64,000 nucleotides of DNA from Glandiceps talaboti. Lineage: Eukaryota; Hemichordata; Enteropneusta; Spengelidae. The translations under genes were made by a program, and so were the position numbers. Each line of letters opens with the position of its first letter. Position 1 is the stretch's first letter. The notes under the pieces are model-generated. The model had not been told where the DNA came from, made no database searches, and saw nothing but the letters and a program-made list of their open reading frames with translations. The stretch is taken from NCBI RefSeq assembly GCF_964340395.1, contig NC_135554.1, forward strand, positions 7,026,975 through 7,090,974, read 5' to 3'. Below are positions 1-12,857 of the stretch, piece by piece.

Positions 1-600
1 AGACTTTGACACATGTAACTACCGCATGGGATGTGTTATAATACAGTAGGCATGTATGTGGGTTTGGAATTAGATTTAAGCAACCTACGAAGATAATACA
101 CTTAGTCTACCAGAACCAAGCAATTGCAAATAATTCTGTCTGGTTCATTTACGTCATTGCCATAATTATATATATACTAGTGTAGTATGGCACACGTTAT
201 CGAGAACTCAGATCATTGTAAGACAATTAACTGTAAAATTAATACATCATCCCGCTGTAACATGTACATGGGCATGTATTGGAAAGGTACAGGCAATTAA
301 GACCATTCGTGAGCCATGATATTTGTTTTTTTTCTTCAAAATATTGTAACATGGTGCAATTTTAACACCAATATTATTCATGACCAGACTTTCTCAAATA
401 AACGAGATGTGAAGTAAACTGAAATGTCAAATTTACTATCAGTCTGTAAACATCCTTTATCTCGGATTAGAGATCATTTCGTGATTTCCGGGTATTGGAG
501 ATTTCGATTGTTTGCAAAGTACGACGAGTATATTTTTTTATTTGTTTGTTTTGCTTCTTCTGTTTTAAATTTTCTATTTGTATTAACCTGTTGTGTTAAC
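1..600. other. no gene recognised
   Basis: AT-rich sequence with only short unconvincing ORFs; I see no domain, RNA or repeat boundary in it. Confidence 0.5.
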
Positions 601-639
601 CTTTGACAGTTTTAACTCTAGTTTTTCCAGTTGTGACTA

Positions 640-1140
640 CTCTTCAAGGTCTTTGGTTTAACTTTCTACTTCTGTCTGAGGTCATTGCTTTTCCGTGCTG
701 TTGACGTAATACTACTGGAAATGTAGAGCCTAATGGCTCCATCATTGCTAGTGCCTCCTCATACTGCTCTTGCGTTTGACTAATGCTTTCTGATAGTGCT
801 TCATTTTCAACTTGACAGGTAGTGGATGTACTGCACTTCCAGATGGTTGTTTGGTTGTTGTAGTAATATCACTACTATTTATTTTAGATTTTTTTCAGTT
901 TGTCTTCCTCATCCATTAGTATATGTAGTTCTTTGTACTTCTTGTTCTTACTCAGAGTCTGATTTTTTTTTCAAATACACGTTTTACTCTTTGAAGAAGT
1001 GTATCACTATAATAATTGATCATTTCACACTTTGAATGAATATTTTTCACCCAATCGACAAAATACTTCAACCTCATCTGATGTTGACTTTGATATTTAC
1101 ACAATTCTATCATCAGACCATTAGCGACATTTTCTACAAC
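640..1140 (-). pseudogene. coding-like fragment, decayed, unidentified
   Basis: The minus strand has broken open stretches with protein-like composition. One runs through LKYFVDWVKNIHSKCEM and another through SESISQTQEQYEEALAMM, separated by frameshifts and stops, with heptad-like charged helices. I do not recognise the family. It lies beside other transposon remains, so a decayed transposon ORF is the most likely identity. This is inference only. Confidence 0.25.
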
Positions 1141-1939
1141 TGGCAGTTTAATGAGAAGTCAACCAGCTTCTCTTCTTGAATCCCTGCTGCCTGCATGTAC
1201 TTTCCTACACTCACGACTGTAGATCTATATATTAACTACCAACAACGCCTTCAAATCAATCTACGCCTAATCTATTGCTACCTGTACACCCAATGAGCTC
1301 TTACTACGGGATACCTGCAATAATAAAAATGAAATAGCAAAATCTACTTTATTGATATATAGATAATACTTCATTAAAATCAGAAGATTGAAAACTACCA
1401 ACACAAACATGTGATGGTCTTTAAATGTTGCTGTCAAGAGTTTTGAATGAATATTGAATGGCTTTGTAAATAACTATTTCTTACATACCAAATGGCGTAA
1501 TCGCTAGTCTTCTCCCTTTCACTGATTGTATAAAATATTAAAATAATAGTATAACCCTCAACAAACTTAACTCGTTGGTTGACATCGAGTCGTCATTTAT
1601 CTCTTTGCCAGCCCAAATTCAGGGGCCGTGGTTGTAATGACAGGTGTGGCGAGACTGAAATGGTAGTATTATCCTTTCTTGTTTGAAATTGTTGTGACTT
1701 ACCCGACTACGGGTTTGCTCCTGGATCCTGAGATGATTTTATAAAATCAGGAACATACTGATGCTGGTTTCTTGTAGGTCATGCTGATCATGGACATCGG
1801 CATGGCAGCAGCCATTTGTCTCAGTTGGGCAATGCTTGTTTTGGGAGTCGCGCCAAAACTTTGCAAGTTTGTAGCATTTCCCAGAGGTCGGTCACCGTAT
1901 GTTGGAGAGTTCCCACCTTGGTAAATTTCATTTCATAAA

Positions 1940-2385
1940 GTCTTTACCTCAGGCTCTAAACTCAGATAACATTTCTGTAGCAAGGCTGCTTGGAATGACT
2001 GAATCTTGCAAATCGAATTTATCAGAGGTTGTCAGTGTTTTCTCTGTCTACCGCAAGGTCTAACCCCCCCCCCCCCGCCTCGAGTCAAATCTAGCAGTTC
2101 TAGAGTGGCTTTTGAAATGGCAGGAAAATATCAACCATCAAGGAAACCTTACAACTAAAGAAAAGAAAAAAAAATATGTTGCTGTCAGAGAAGACCATTT
2201 TCGATCTGTGTAGTATGATGCATGGGTTTCAAACCTATGCTGCTGAAATTGTACGTAGAGGAGGCCCTGTGAAAGATTACAAAACCGATCAAGATAGCAC
2301 TGAAAACATGTTCAGTTGTTCAAGGGCAACTAATAGTTCCAATACTAACCAAGATGCTTTGCTATATGGTAGTTATACTCTTTGA
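1940..2385 (+). pseudogene. P-element/THAP9-like transposase remnant
   Basis: Two reading frames joined by a one-base slip in the A run at 2163-2174 give the C-terminal part of a P-element-type transposase. In order: an N-terminal helix with QALNSDNISVARLLGM, then LEWLLKWQENI, then LLSEKTIFDLCSMMHGFQTY, then the signature KTDQDSTENMFSCSRA, which matches the DplEnfFs-R motif of THAP9/P-element proteins. An internal stop at about 2069, the frameshift and the missing catalytic core show it is dead. The family call rests on remembered motif patterns, not on an alignment. Confidence 0.5.
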
Positions 2386-2389
2386 GACA

Positions 2390-3040
2390 TTGCTCACCGA
2401 CTCTGTATTTACTTCAATTGTGAACTTGAAGTATTTCATTATTTCATCATTATAAGTGACAATAGGAATGAAATTGTTATACCTACAAATTGTTACGACT
2501 GTTTTTTGCCACATGTTAAATATTGCCACGTACACTACTGACAATGCATAGCCTTATGTGTGTATATATAATGTACACAACATTCAATTCAATGCTCGGA
2601 ATCAAATGAGAAACTTCTCTGCACTGAGTGAATTCACTCAACGAATGACAACGCGTAATGCTCTCGGAACATACGGGTACAGTACTTTAGAGCGCTCTGT
2701 TTGAAAAGAGCACGAGCACAGAGCACAATGTTATCGTTATTGTTTGGTGATTCTCTTTCTTTCAATTTCGAACGTTGAGTGTATATATTGTAAGACGGAT
2801 TCTGATGATATCGATGATAAAATTGTTAGGACTAACTCATGGACTTACTGTCTTGCCTGAACTGATTAGCATAATGAATCCTTGAAACTACGACTGTTGA
2901 TTGTTTACAATCGCCAATTTCTCTTCTTATATCTCACTTGCCAATTTCGGATCTTATCTCCAGTCCCAGGAAATGCTTGAGCTCGTTCTGCAACATGCCA
3001 ATTACCACTGTGGTGATCACTTTCCATTGTTCTTTTCTCC
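2390..3040. other. no gene recognised
   Basis: No supported coding region, RNA or repeat was seen in this stretch. Confidence 0.4.
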
Positions 3041-3041
3041 T

Positions 3042-3257
3042 CTAATGCTCTAATAATCGTACTTGTTGTTGATTAGTAGTACCATGTACATCTATACATG
3101 TAGGGGTATTAGCTTTCATGCATTCTAAATTATGGTGAGTCATGAGGTGAGATAAGTGCATACTTGGAGCTTGTGCTACTCTGAATGTTAACTCTGTACT
3201 TAGAAATTTACAGTTGTTTGATTTCTTGAAATCATCTAATATATCACACAAGTACAA
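3042..3257 (-). pseudogene. coding-like ORF fragment, unidentified
   Basis: A 71-codon minus-strand reading frame (LYLCDILDDFKKSNNC, then FRVAQAPSMHLSHLMTHH) has protein-like composition but no start context, and is cut at a T-rich run upstream. The motif is not one I can name. Position among transposon remains suggests a transposon ORF fragment. Confidence 0.25.
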
Positions 3258-3742
3258 TGAAGCTATAGCCTTGGTAATTTAAAAAAAAGACCTTCTGGAT
3301 CTGATTCAAGCATGCTTTGTAATTTCCTGTGTGATGACATCTTGTTTGGTGATTAGTCCTGAATGCTGACTTGATGGGGTATTGAACTTAACTACAAGTT
3401 ATTTCCTTAACTCTATTTCTTTCTTCTTTCTCATCTGTTCTTTGAGTTTAGTCAATGTATTTGAGCGCAGATGGTGATACCGTGTAACAATCATTTTGTA
3501 CGCATGTAGTTTTACACCATTGTGACAAGATGAGTTCGATGTAAATGTTTGGTTTCCAATGCCACCATCAAGACTAGGGAATTCAGGTCAATGTTTTAAG
3601 CTTTTTCCTCACATGCAGATACTTGGCATAAATAAATTCTATATATACCAAGCAAAATACTTTTTATTTGGAAAAGATTGATGAACTGCTTCCGAAGATA
3701 TCGCAATTTGCGGTATAAGATTTCAGACAATGGCTTATAATA

Positions 3743-3768
3743 GCCGCCGCAAGCGAAAAGGGACCTTA
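3743..3768 (+). repeat. 26-bp terminal inverted repeat, left
   Basis: The 26 bases starting GCCGCCGCAAGCG recur as an exact reverse complement at 8935-8960. The pair brackets the transposase-like gene at 4147-8075, as expected for the ends, or part of the ends, of a DNA transposon of about 5.2 kb. No convincing target-site duplication is visible just outside, so the true ends may lie further out. Confidence 0.55.
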
Positions 3769-4146
3769 GCAGCGCGCACATAAAATCGATATAGCGGCGT
3801 TTAAAGTAACAATGTTGCAAAGTTGAAAACGTAGTGAAAATACCGCCAATTTCTACGATGTCAAAAAATGATTTTTTGCTTAATTAAATACATGTAGCAA
3901 CTTTCTTTCCTAACGAAATGCAATACACATATACAGTGTTTCATTATATGTATCTTTGAGGGATAAACAATTTTTTATTAGGCGTATTTTACAAGATAAC
4001 AGAGCGTCGACTCTACGTAAGTGTTATCTGAAATTTGCATATGAATACAAAATTGCGCTTAGGGTTTGATTGTAGAAGATTGCGTTGTTCATATACGTTG
4101 TGTAGATCGTCTGGAGAAAGTTTCCCTGTCAATATTTGTTTATGCC

Positions 4147-7100
4147 ATGGCGATGAACTATCACGTTGATCCTGATTTAGACACTGAATTACAAGAATTA
4201 CTTGAGGACTCACAGAAGGAACTTCTCGGTAGCAGCGGAGAAGACAGCGACTCTGAGCCTCAGATAATTTCGGCAGATGACGAAGTGTCAAATAGGTCAC
4301 CTTCCTTACCCCATTCCGACCCCAATAACAGTGATGACAACGACGACGACGATGATGATGACTTGACAGAGCAAGAACCATTAGAAACTGAGGAGCTTGC
4401 CCTAAGATATTCTCAAGATTTTGAAAGCGATGGCCATGCCAGACGTGACAAGGATTCGTTGGACCGAGCCGACGTTCAGAAAACTGTACAAGAGGGCTGC
4501 AAGTGTGTCGATCGGAATTGCTATCAGCATATCGGGGTCGACAAAATATTTGACTACAGGCTCAATATGGCGGAGTTCACAGCTACAGAGCGAGATCTCC
4601 TAATCCTTGCGAAACTTGAAATGATGGAAGTGGCCGGTAAAACGAAACAGGGACGGAAACGGGATCGCCAGTCTTTTGAGTACTTGTTTGATGGCCATGA
4701 AGTTTGTCGTGAAACATGGCGTTACATTCACTTTATTGGTAAGTAGACTACGTCGTGTACATATCGTGTTTATCAGTCACATTACTTTGATGCATAAATA
4801 CTAATGTAGAAACTGAAAGGATGTGTAATATAAATTTTGATGTTTGGAAATCCGACTGCTATGTTGTTAATTCTCGTGGGAACGACTCAAATAATCGTAG
4901 TTTGTTTGTTGTTGTACGTTTGTAAACAAACACAATCCTTTCGAATTCAGACATTTTCGCCGCCCATGTGTTGAGTTACTGTTTTTTGTATGTGTGTAAT
5001 AAAGCCAAATATGTGAATATTACTAGATATTATCATATAAAAAGTATATAGTATTTAGTGGTTGATGTTCACTGCTTGTCAGCCATTTACATAACCGAAT
5101 CTGACTCTGTTGCCGTCGGCCTTATGTCATAGTTCAGAACGAACTCGACGAGTCCTATCCTGCGACGTACATATGCTTGGTGACTAGCCAGTCGTTGGTC
5201 TGTCGCCCTGCCATTGCAACCCCATAAAGTTTTGTATTTCAACGTATGCTTTAATTAATTTTTGCCTCCAATAAATATGACATCTTACATCATTATGTTA
5301 CTACATTTAATAGATGATTATAATATTGAATGGACAACAGTTTATTGTTTGATTTGGTTTTTCATAATTGTTTTCTATGTTTGATAAATTTCAATTTTTG
5401 ATTGTTTTACATTTTGCTGAATGTCGTTGGTCAAAACTATTTTTTCTTGAAATTGTTTGAAATATATTATATTACATTTGATGATTTTTTAAGATTACAT
5501 TTTAAATATCATTGGTGAAATCCTCCAAATTGATTAATTTGTAAATTATGTTGATCTGACCTTCCTAACATTTTTTTGACTTACTGCATTCATCATTATT
5601 TTGCTTAGTCATGTATTAATTTTAAGCCATTATTTTATTCAATTTAATAACACACTAAATTGTCCTTTTCTTTATTCATACATGTTGACTATTTGTATTG
5701 TAATAACTATTTTATATCCTGTTATGTTGTTAGGTCCAAAAGCATTCAAGAATATCCTGAAGCATTACAAATTAAATGGTGTGACACCCCGTGATCATGG
5801 CAATAAGGGAAGACGTCCTCATAATGCTTATTCTTATGAGGTGAGTTTCTGTTTTCCCTTTTGAATTTATACTTTCTTTTATTTAGCTATGTCTATACCG
5901 AGATGAGAACCAGTGTTATCAAACAATGTTGCCAAATATACCATATATCAAAGTACATCAATTACAGTCATTTAGGTTTCAGTGGTGGTACAATGTAGCT
6001 TTCAGAAAGTACTCTGATACAATCTTTAAACTTCCCTTGACTAGTTAGTATTCAACACAAAACAGTCTTATCTAAGGGTGAGATCAATAGTTCAAATTTC
6101 AATGTATTATGTAGGATAAAACTAAATTGTTGTAGTTTGAGGGTAAGGTTTTTAACCATTTCAGTTCTACAAGATCAATTTTACTTTGAATAGAATCTGT
6201 TCAGTACCCCAAAATATATGTAGAAATATTATTTTTAACTATCAAATCACAGAAATGGAAGAATTTCCATTTTAATAAATGTATGGATCTAAAATACATC
6301 GAAGTGTTGATAAAAGATATTTATTTTTTCCATGCTACAACATAGTACATACTAGCTTTGTATTCATAGCACTACATACTATTACATACTATTGTGAAAT
6401 TGTTTGCTGTCTGAAACAATTTTGGCAAATTAAGTTAGAAAGTGACAGGGTGGGGGAGAGGGAGTTGGGGATTTCTGAGGTTTAACTAAAAAAAATTAGG
6501 TTTTTTTCAACATTGGACATATTGATCTTGTCCATAAGTATGACTTTGGGATTTGTTTAAGAAGTAAAACTAATACTCTGATAACTCATGTTAAGATACC
6601 TATTTAGTGAGATGATATTTTACTAAGTAGAAATGTAACAATGTTTATATTCTGTTCATGGTTGAATAATTATTGCTGTATATACTGCTACACACAATAC
6701 CAACCTGATCATTTGGATATTAAAATGTTAATTTTTTTTTTGGGTCACGCAGGTCATTCATGGTGTTGTCAAGTTTCTTCAGAGATATGGAGATGAGGTA
6801 GGGTTGCCAATGCCAGCAGCTCCTCGTGGTAGAGATGGTGTTCCACCTGTGTATCTTCCTTCAAGTGACTCAAAGTTTAATGTGTTTGAACACTATGTCA
6901 AATCTTGTTGCGAAAAAAATCTAACTGCAGTAGGTGAGAGTACATTCAGAAGTGTCTGGAATAGTTGCCTTCCTCATATACAATGTATGACCCCTCAGAC
7001 TGATGTCTGTTATAAATGTGAGGACTTCAGAAAGAAAATACAGTTTTCTTTCAGTGAACAAGACAAACTCACATATACAGAACAGTATCATTCCCATGTA

Positions 7101-8075
7101 ATTAAAGCACAACAGGAAAGAAAATTTCTCAATACATGTATTAAAGACGCTAAGGTTGAAATGGATAGTTGTGATGTTGACTTCACTGAAGGAAATGTTT
7201 CTCCGTGCTCTACAAATTTAAGTCATGTCCATTATACATTTGATTTTGCTCAATCATTTATGTTACCACATCAATCAAGACAAGTTGGACCTTTATATTT
7301 TTTGAACCCTTTACGTGTAAATTGTTTTGGTATTTGTTGTGAAGGTGTTAAGAAACAAGTTAATTATTTATTTGACGAGACTGAAACAATTGAACCCGAT
7401 GGTAAAAAGTGTCATGGTCCTAACAATGTTGTGAGCATCCTAGACCACTACTTGCATCATTCTAGTTTTGGTGAGGAGAAAAGTTCCTTCCATGCTGACA
7501 ATTGTGCTGGACAAAATAAGAACAAAACTTTAATTCATTATTTTTGTTACAGGTGCAGTACAGGTTTAAATAAGGAAATAGATTATCATTTTATGCAAGT
7601 GGGTCACACAAAGTGCATATGTGACGCTTGTTTTGGTAAGATCAGACAGCTATATCGTAGGTCTGATGTTGATACTGTGTATCAGCTTGCTGAAGTTGTA
7701 GATAAAAGTGCCAGAATTAATGAGGTTGTAACTTATAAGAGTCCATCTGGTGTTCCCACTTTTAATTGGTATGAATGGGATAAGTTTTTATTGAATTATT
7801 TGAAGCCATTGAGAGGTATTAGTAAGTATCATCATTTTCGTTTTACATCAACTGATCCTGGAGTAGTTTATTGTAAATTTCATGTTACTGATACAACTGA
7901 GGACAGGGTATGTTTGTTAAGGCGTGGTGTTTCATGGCCTCCTCCAGTAAACATCAGGCCAAATTTGTTATCTGCCGGGGGTCTTAGCCGACAACGACAC
8001 AGGGAGTTACATCAACAGATATTACCCTATGTCAGAGAGCCATTTAGAGAAGAGTTCTGTCCATTGTATGAATAG
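4147..8075 (+). CDS. transposase-like protein, DUF7869-type family, intact
   Basis: Three exons with agreeing phases: 4147-4738, 5734-5840 and 6753-8075, joined at GTAAGT and GTGAGT donors, giving 673 residues. The start at 4147 sits in GCCATGG; an in-frame ATG at 4066 is the alternative. The N-terminus is acidic (a run of D at about residues 65-72). A CKCVDRNC cluster follows at about 118-125, then RWRYI-like and GVTPRDHGNKGRRPHNA motifs across exons 1-2, and TPQTDVCYKC in exon 3. YTFDFAQ (Asp about 397) and HADNCAGQNKN (Asp about 482) look like the first two acidic residues of an RNase H-like fold. I recognise this as a multicopy animal family with the DNCAGQNKN motif, often labelled DUF7869. 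A transposase role is inferred, supported by the flanking inverted repeat. An intact frame suggests a recent copy or a domesticated gene. Confidence 0.75.
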
Positions 8076-8251
8076 AATATTTTATGAATAGAGAATTGTT
8101 CTCCTTGGTAGTTAAGTTCAAGAGAAGAATAACTCTACCCTACTACAATGAAACAACTCTATTACAAATTCCCAATAGAGTGCTACATAGACATTGTAGT
8201 AAATGGTTGTGTGAAAAGAATAGATTAAACAGTGTATTTGTGTAAATATGC

Positions 8252-8257
8252 AATAAA
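8252..8257 (+). terminator. polyadenylation signal of the transposase-like gene
   Basis: AATAAA lies 177 bases after the stop codon of the 4147-8075 gene, the normal place for a 3' end signal. Confidence 0.5.
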
Positions 8258-8394
8258 AGTCCAGAGTATTTTAAACCTATATTGTTGTTGTTGTTGGTTT
8301 GTATTTGTTTTCTTGTCATTCACTTTCATCCATGTTTGACAGTCTACACCTTCAGGCTGTGAATGTTAACTTTCTCACACTGACTTATCACTAA

Positions 8395-8395
<1 letters not shown>

Positions 8396-8464
<69 letters not shown>
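8396..8464. repeat. (AT)n microsatellite
   Basis: Pure AT dinucleotide run of about 68 bases between the transposase-like gene and its right inverted repeat. Confidence 0.95.
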
Positions 8465-8466
<2 letters not shown>

Positions 8467-9950
8467 CTTATGGGGATATTTACCAGGGCTAAAAGGGAAC
8501 TAAAACATTGTCAAATTGTCAATATAACAATTACTCTGCCAATGCAGGGGGTCATGAAGCCCTGATATTCAAGAAAAGAGGACAGACAGCCGTTACAGAC
8601 CCATCCCCCCTATTTCATGAAAATGGAACAGTCCCATCGCAAAAATTTTCAGTTCTCTTCAAAGATGAAATATACATGTTTATATATGCATAAATAAGGT
8701 CAAATACCTATAAGAACAACGGGTTTAGTACAGCATGTTGAGATGTTCACCTATACATAATGCCTACACATGCTTGAAAGGAAATAGATGTGAGGTCAAG
8801 GGTCATTACCCAAAGTTCATGACCTTATACACAGAGATAGGGGTAGCATTGGTGTACGTGTCATATATCAAATCGAAGCACGTCATACGAGCTTTCACAA
8901 AATAATGAAAACTGAAAATCGAAAATTTTGTCCATAAGGTCCCTTTTCGCTTGCGGCGGCCCACTAATATGATAATCTGGCAAGGCATATGGCACAGTTT
9001 TCACCTATCAAGATATCAAAATACAAATTAAAAGGTATGTAACTTTATCGATTTTCACAAAATTTAGATGAAATTTACAGTTCTTTAGTAACTTTTGAAG
9101 CTCTATTCATTTGGGATTTGGAAATTATTTTTTATGAGTGTGTTACCATGGTAACGCAACAATGTTGCAATTTTTTGCAAATAAAATATGCGTAGCATAA
9201 CTTCCATTATGTAATATAGCATAATTTTTGGAATAGAATTCATCAAACTTTTGGAAATCTTATTCACAATAGTGCATCATCAGAAGCACTGGGAGCAGTA
9301 AATTACAGGTTGCCATGGAAACCAATCATACAGTATTTAAGAATAGTGTAATTCTTTTACTTTTGTCAGAAGATTACATTTAAATACGTAATATACAATA
9401 AATTTAATTAATGCTTAATGACAAAGTTTTGCTAAAGATTCACTTTGAAATATATATATATTTCACTATTACAGTAGCGTTGCAATGGTGATACGTCTTG
9501 TGTAATTAATGACCTATTAAAAATCCAACTTTCTACACACAATGTGCTGCCACATTAACGTAAAGTCAAATTGATATTTTGACTACCTTTTGACTAGAGG
9601 ATTTGATCAAGGCAATTGAAAAATATTTTTTTGCACAGGCAGTACTTTCACATCAACTGTCATTTTTATCTTCACAACAGATTTTCATATTAAATTCATC
9701 AACGTAAGTGTAAATTAATATTTTTGCCCTTGCTGGGCTTCAGTTTTAACTGAAACTCACTTTTCCAAACAGGTTTCACCAGGTAAGTATTTACAAAATG
9801 AAGTACTAGCAGTGAGAAAATGAAGGAACTTCCACAAAATTTTCCTTTACTATTATTGAATAAAAAAGAAATTCAAGTAATAAATTTGTTCCACGGATCT
9901 CCACTTGTTTGTGACACTTTCTTCACTTACACAGTCATAACTGTTAACTA
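8465..9950. other. no gene recognised
   Basis: Apart from the inverted repeat at 8935-8960 I see only AT-rich sequence. A 'cccttgctgggcttcag' segment near 9725 resembles the tail of the dispersed repeat described at 29.8 kb. Confidence 0.4.
8935..8960 (-). repeat. 26-bp terminal inverted repeat, right
   Basis: Exact reverse complement of 3743-3768 with no mismatch over 26 bases; see the left copy. The inner flanks of the two copies do not continue to match. Confidence 0.55.
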
Positions 9951-9954
9951 TCTA

Positions 9955-11265
9955 ATTAAGAAAAATTAAGTCCCCATTCTTCATATCCATCAGCAAAGGA
10001 AAGGTCCATTCTTCAGTCGTGTCATCTTCATATACCACAGAGTATTTTGTTTGTAATGGCTTAGAAGGGTTTGTTTTCACTATTCCTGTCACAGTTCCCT
10101 CATACCACATGGCATCCTTGCCCTCTTCAACACATTTGTACTTTATCTTTTTGTCAATTAAACGTACAGGATTCTCTTCATACTGTGGCAACATCTGTTT
10201 TTGCTGTTGTACCTTGCGCCTTTCTCTAGCTTAGCGCAATTTCTTTGCTAGCTTCTCTTTTTCTTGTTCAACCAGTGTGTTTCTACTGGATTCGTCACGG
10301 TAGTTGATGGCGTGTCATCTATTGTGTTGTTCACCGGATTTAGCATGATGATTTCTTTTAAATTTTCTACTAGTTGCTGCAGAGGAATCAAGAAACACTT
10401 TTCTTGAACATATTTACTTTAAGTATATAATTGTCTTGGTACAACAGCTTTTAAAATATGGTTCTGAAAGTTTATTTGGTCTACCACAGCCTCTCGTCGT
10501 TCTGCCAATTCGATAGCATCTAACTCATGGTCAACCGCAAGTAGAGAATTCCAAACTTTTCCCCTCAATGTAACCTTGTTTGTTATTTTGACCTTTTTTG
10601 TATGTTGTCTAATCTTCATCTCTTCCTGTTTCTTTTGATTGTTTGCTAAGTTTACTAGCTTCTTTTCCTTTAATACAGCTTGTCTTTCTTTCAATTTATC
10701 ACATGCTCTTGGAGCACATTCCCTGGCTTCCTTCAGTAACTTGTGTTTCTCTTCAGGTGACTTTTTAGCCAACCACTGTGTGGTACTGTTATTCATCCAC
10801 ATTGTTAGTGCTTCAAAAGCCATGACTGTTGCAGCAGCTTTTGTCGCACTAACATGTCAAGCACTGCGAAGTCCCGTTCAGAAACAAGATTGGTGGTAGG
10901 TACATTGGCTGCCTGTCTTACCATCTCCTCAGTAGGTTGCCAGTATTTGCCATCTGGCAACTGATCTGTTGCCCGCCTTTCAAGAATGAGTAGCAGTGAG
11001 TGCATGATGATTTCTAGAGCTTGCTGCGTTAAACAGTCAAGCTCCATATCACCAGAATCTCTCAGCAGCTCTTCATATATTGCATCTTTATGTATAGCTA
11101 CATCAGAAAATAAATTCCCTCCTTCTAAGAGTGATGTGGCATCTTTCAAATGTGATCTTCATCTGGAGGAGGTAGGTGTTCAGATCTAGTACACTGGCTT
11201 TGGTCTAACACAGTCTCCAGAATGGTCCAGTGATTATCTTGTCAATGAGACCTAAAGCCCTTAAC
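9955..11265 (-). pseudogene. transposon-derived gene, hAT-like C-terminus, frameshifted
   Basis: Read on the minus strand the pieces run: GLIDKIITGPFWRL (about 11260), then LEGGNLFSDVAIHKDA and TTNLVSERDFAVLDMLVRQK (11149-10845), then MAFEALTMWMNNSTTQWLAK with a Lys/Glu-rich helix (10823-10419), then a linker, then a small Tudor/chromo-like end with VVYEDDTTEEW (10194-9955). VSERDFAxLD resembles the hAT C-terminal dimerisation signature, and the whole matches a multicopy animal transposon protein I know by pattern but not by name. At least three frameshifts (one at the T run 10839-10842) and an in-frame TAA near 10233 make it a pseudogene. Confidence 0.55.
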
Positions 11266-11459
11266 CCTGCAACATACTATGTCTATTAGACATAGTATAA
11301 TGATATATTTCTTGTTTATTTCATGATATTTTAATTTTAAAATTGAACCCATAAAGCTTTTTACACCGAGATTTAAACGTTGGAAGTGTCTCAGCTTGAC
11401 GGTTTTGTGCGCGTCGTCACTGTATGGTCACGTGACTGAAATCCCTATCAAGACTGCTT

Positions 11460-11745
11460 GAATCCTCATCCTTAAACACACAAACTACATCACCAGTTGT
11501 CATGGTTAAATTGTCACCCAAAAATGAATTTGATGTACCTGTTTGGTTTGTAATGCTAGGATCAACAGTACTTGCATCATCATCATCATCATCATTCATA
11601 AAACATCTACTACGACATCACCAGTTGCCATGGTTACAATGTCATCCAAAGATGAATTACATGTACATGTTTGGTTTGCAACGCTAGGGTCAACAGTACT
11701 TGCATCATCATCCATAAACACATCTACAACTACATCACCAGTTGT
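11460..11745 (-). repeat. coding minisatellite, about 118-130-bp unit
   Basis: Two and a fraction tandem copies of a unit. Read on the minus strand, each encodes DDASTVDPS, then NQT, then TMATGDVV with small changes. The first unit carries an expanded (ATC)n giving six Asp residues. The reading frame stays open in two frames (11859-11596 and 11599-11417), so the repeat was probably part of a protein, perhaps the N-terminus of the transposon gene downstream at 11265-9955. Confidence 0.6.
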
Positions 11746-12159
11746 GTTATGCAAAAGAACATCCATAACTCTGTTGTGGCTTGTAGTCAAAGGAGTCATC
11801 ATCTTGAAGCTGTTCATCACCCTCCTGATGGAGAGATTCAATGGCATCGTCACCTTCATCCACTACAGGAGCATTGAGAAACTGCCCATTGAGCAGTCCT
11901 ATTCACATATCATATCATACAAAGGCTCATTTTCCTTGACAGCCGTAGTGATAACTTGTAGAAATGATACCTTGTGTTCTTTCATCCTATCTTCTGTGAA
12001 AAGCGTTTCACACACAGTTTCCAGCCCACAGGTGAAAAAGAAACAGTGTGATGTGTGTCAAACTTCCTCTGTCATGCCGTTCCCTGTGTTGAAGACTGTC
12101 AGGAAATGGTGTAATACTTACCAACTTTGTATATGAAACCTGTAGTTGTTGGAAGAGTG

Positions 12160-12531
12160 CTAGTAGCTCCCTGTGTACATGGTAGATTTGCTCCTGGTAT
12201 TCTTGGACTTGCTTGACATGACATTTTTCATATCTCTATAGCACTGATCAACTATCTTTTTTACACGCCAACCACCAATTTTATGTCGCTTTCCTTGCAT
12301 TGGCTTATTAAAGCCAGCTGGTATACTAACAACTTCTTTCAGTGTATGGTGGATGTGTTCAGTTGAAATGAAAATTTTCATCAAGCACTTATTTAACTCT
12401 AGAATACGTACTGACATGACTAAATGTAGTCTTGGAGTAACCACATCACTATTGAAGAGACCGTACTTTTTAAGGACAATCTGCCAGTACATGTAGATGA
12501 ACCTTACCATGCCAAATAATGGTGGCAACAT
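12160..12531 (-). CDS. unidentified ORF, 123 codons, coding-like
   Basis: A minus-strand ORF with segments EHIHHTLKEVVSIPAGFNK and GKRHKIGGWRVKKIVDQC, rich in basic residues toward its end. I do not recognise it. Its place between helicase remains and the broken transposon gene, on the same strand, suggests it belongs to one of those elements. Confidence 0.3.
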   Translation of the reverse strand: MLPPLFGMVRFIYMYWQIVLKKYGLFNSDVVTPRLHLVMSVRILELNKCLMKIFISTEHIHHTLKEVVSIPAGFNKPMQGKRHKIGGWRVKKIVDQCYRDMKNVMSSKSKNTRSKSTMYTGSY

Positions 12532-12857
12532 CTATTCCTTGTCCCTTCAGGATTTTCTGATTTAGTGTAGTACTCGTCTTAATGGATGACTCACTGAGTA
12601 GATGACATTTATATATAAAATGATCAGCACTGCCTGATGCCTAGTAGGGTCACAGAAACCTAATGTTAGCATAATCTCAACTGTGCCTGGTGCATTAAGA
12701 GGAATACATGCAAGTTTCTCCAGCATGGTATCGATTTAGAGAGAGATCATTAATAATGTATACTGGGATGTCAACACAGTCAAAGTGGTCTGGCGTCATG
12801 CTCATTGGGAAGGATGGAAAACTTGCTACATCAGTACAGTCAGAAGGTAGGAGTGGA

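Noticed and set aside
11543-12136. 197-codon plus-strand ORF
   Set aside because: It is the complement of the coding minisatellite and has no recognisable domain; composition fits the minus strand better.
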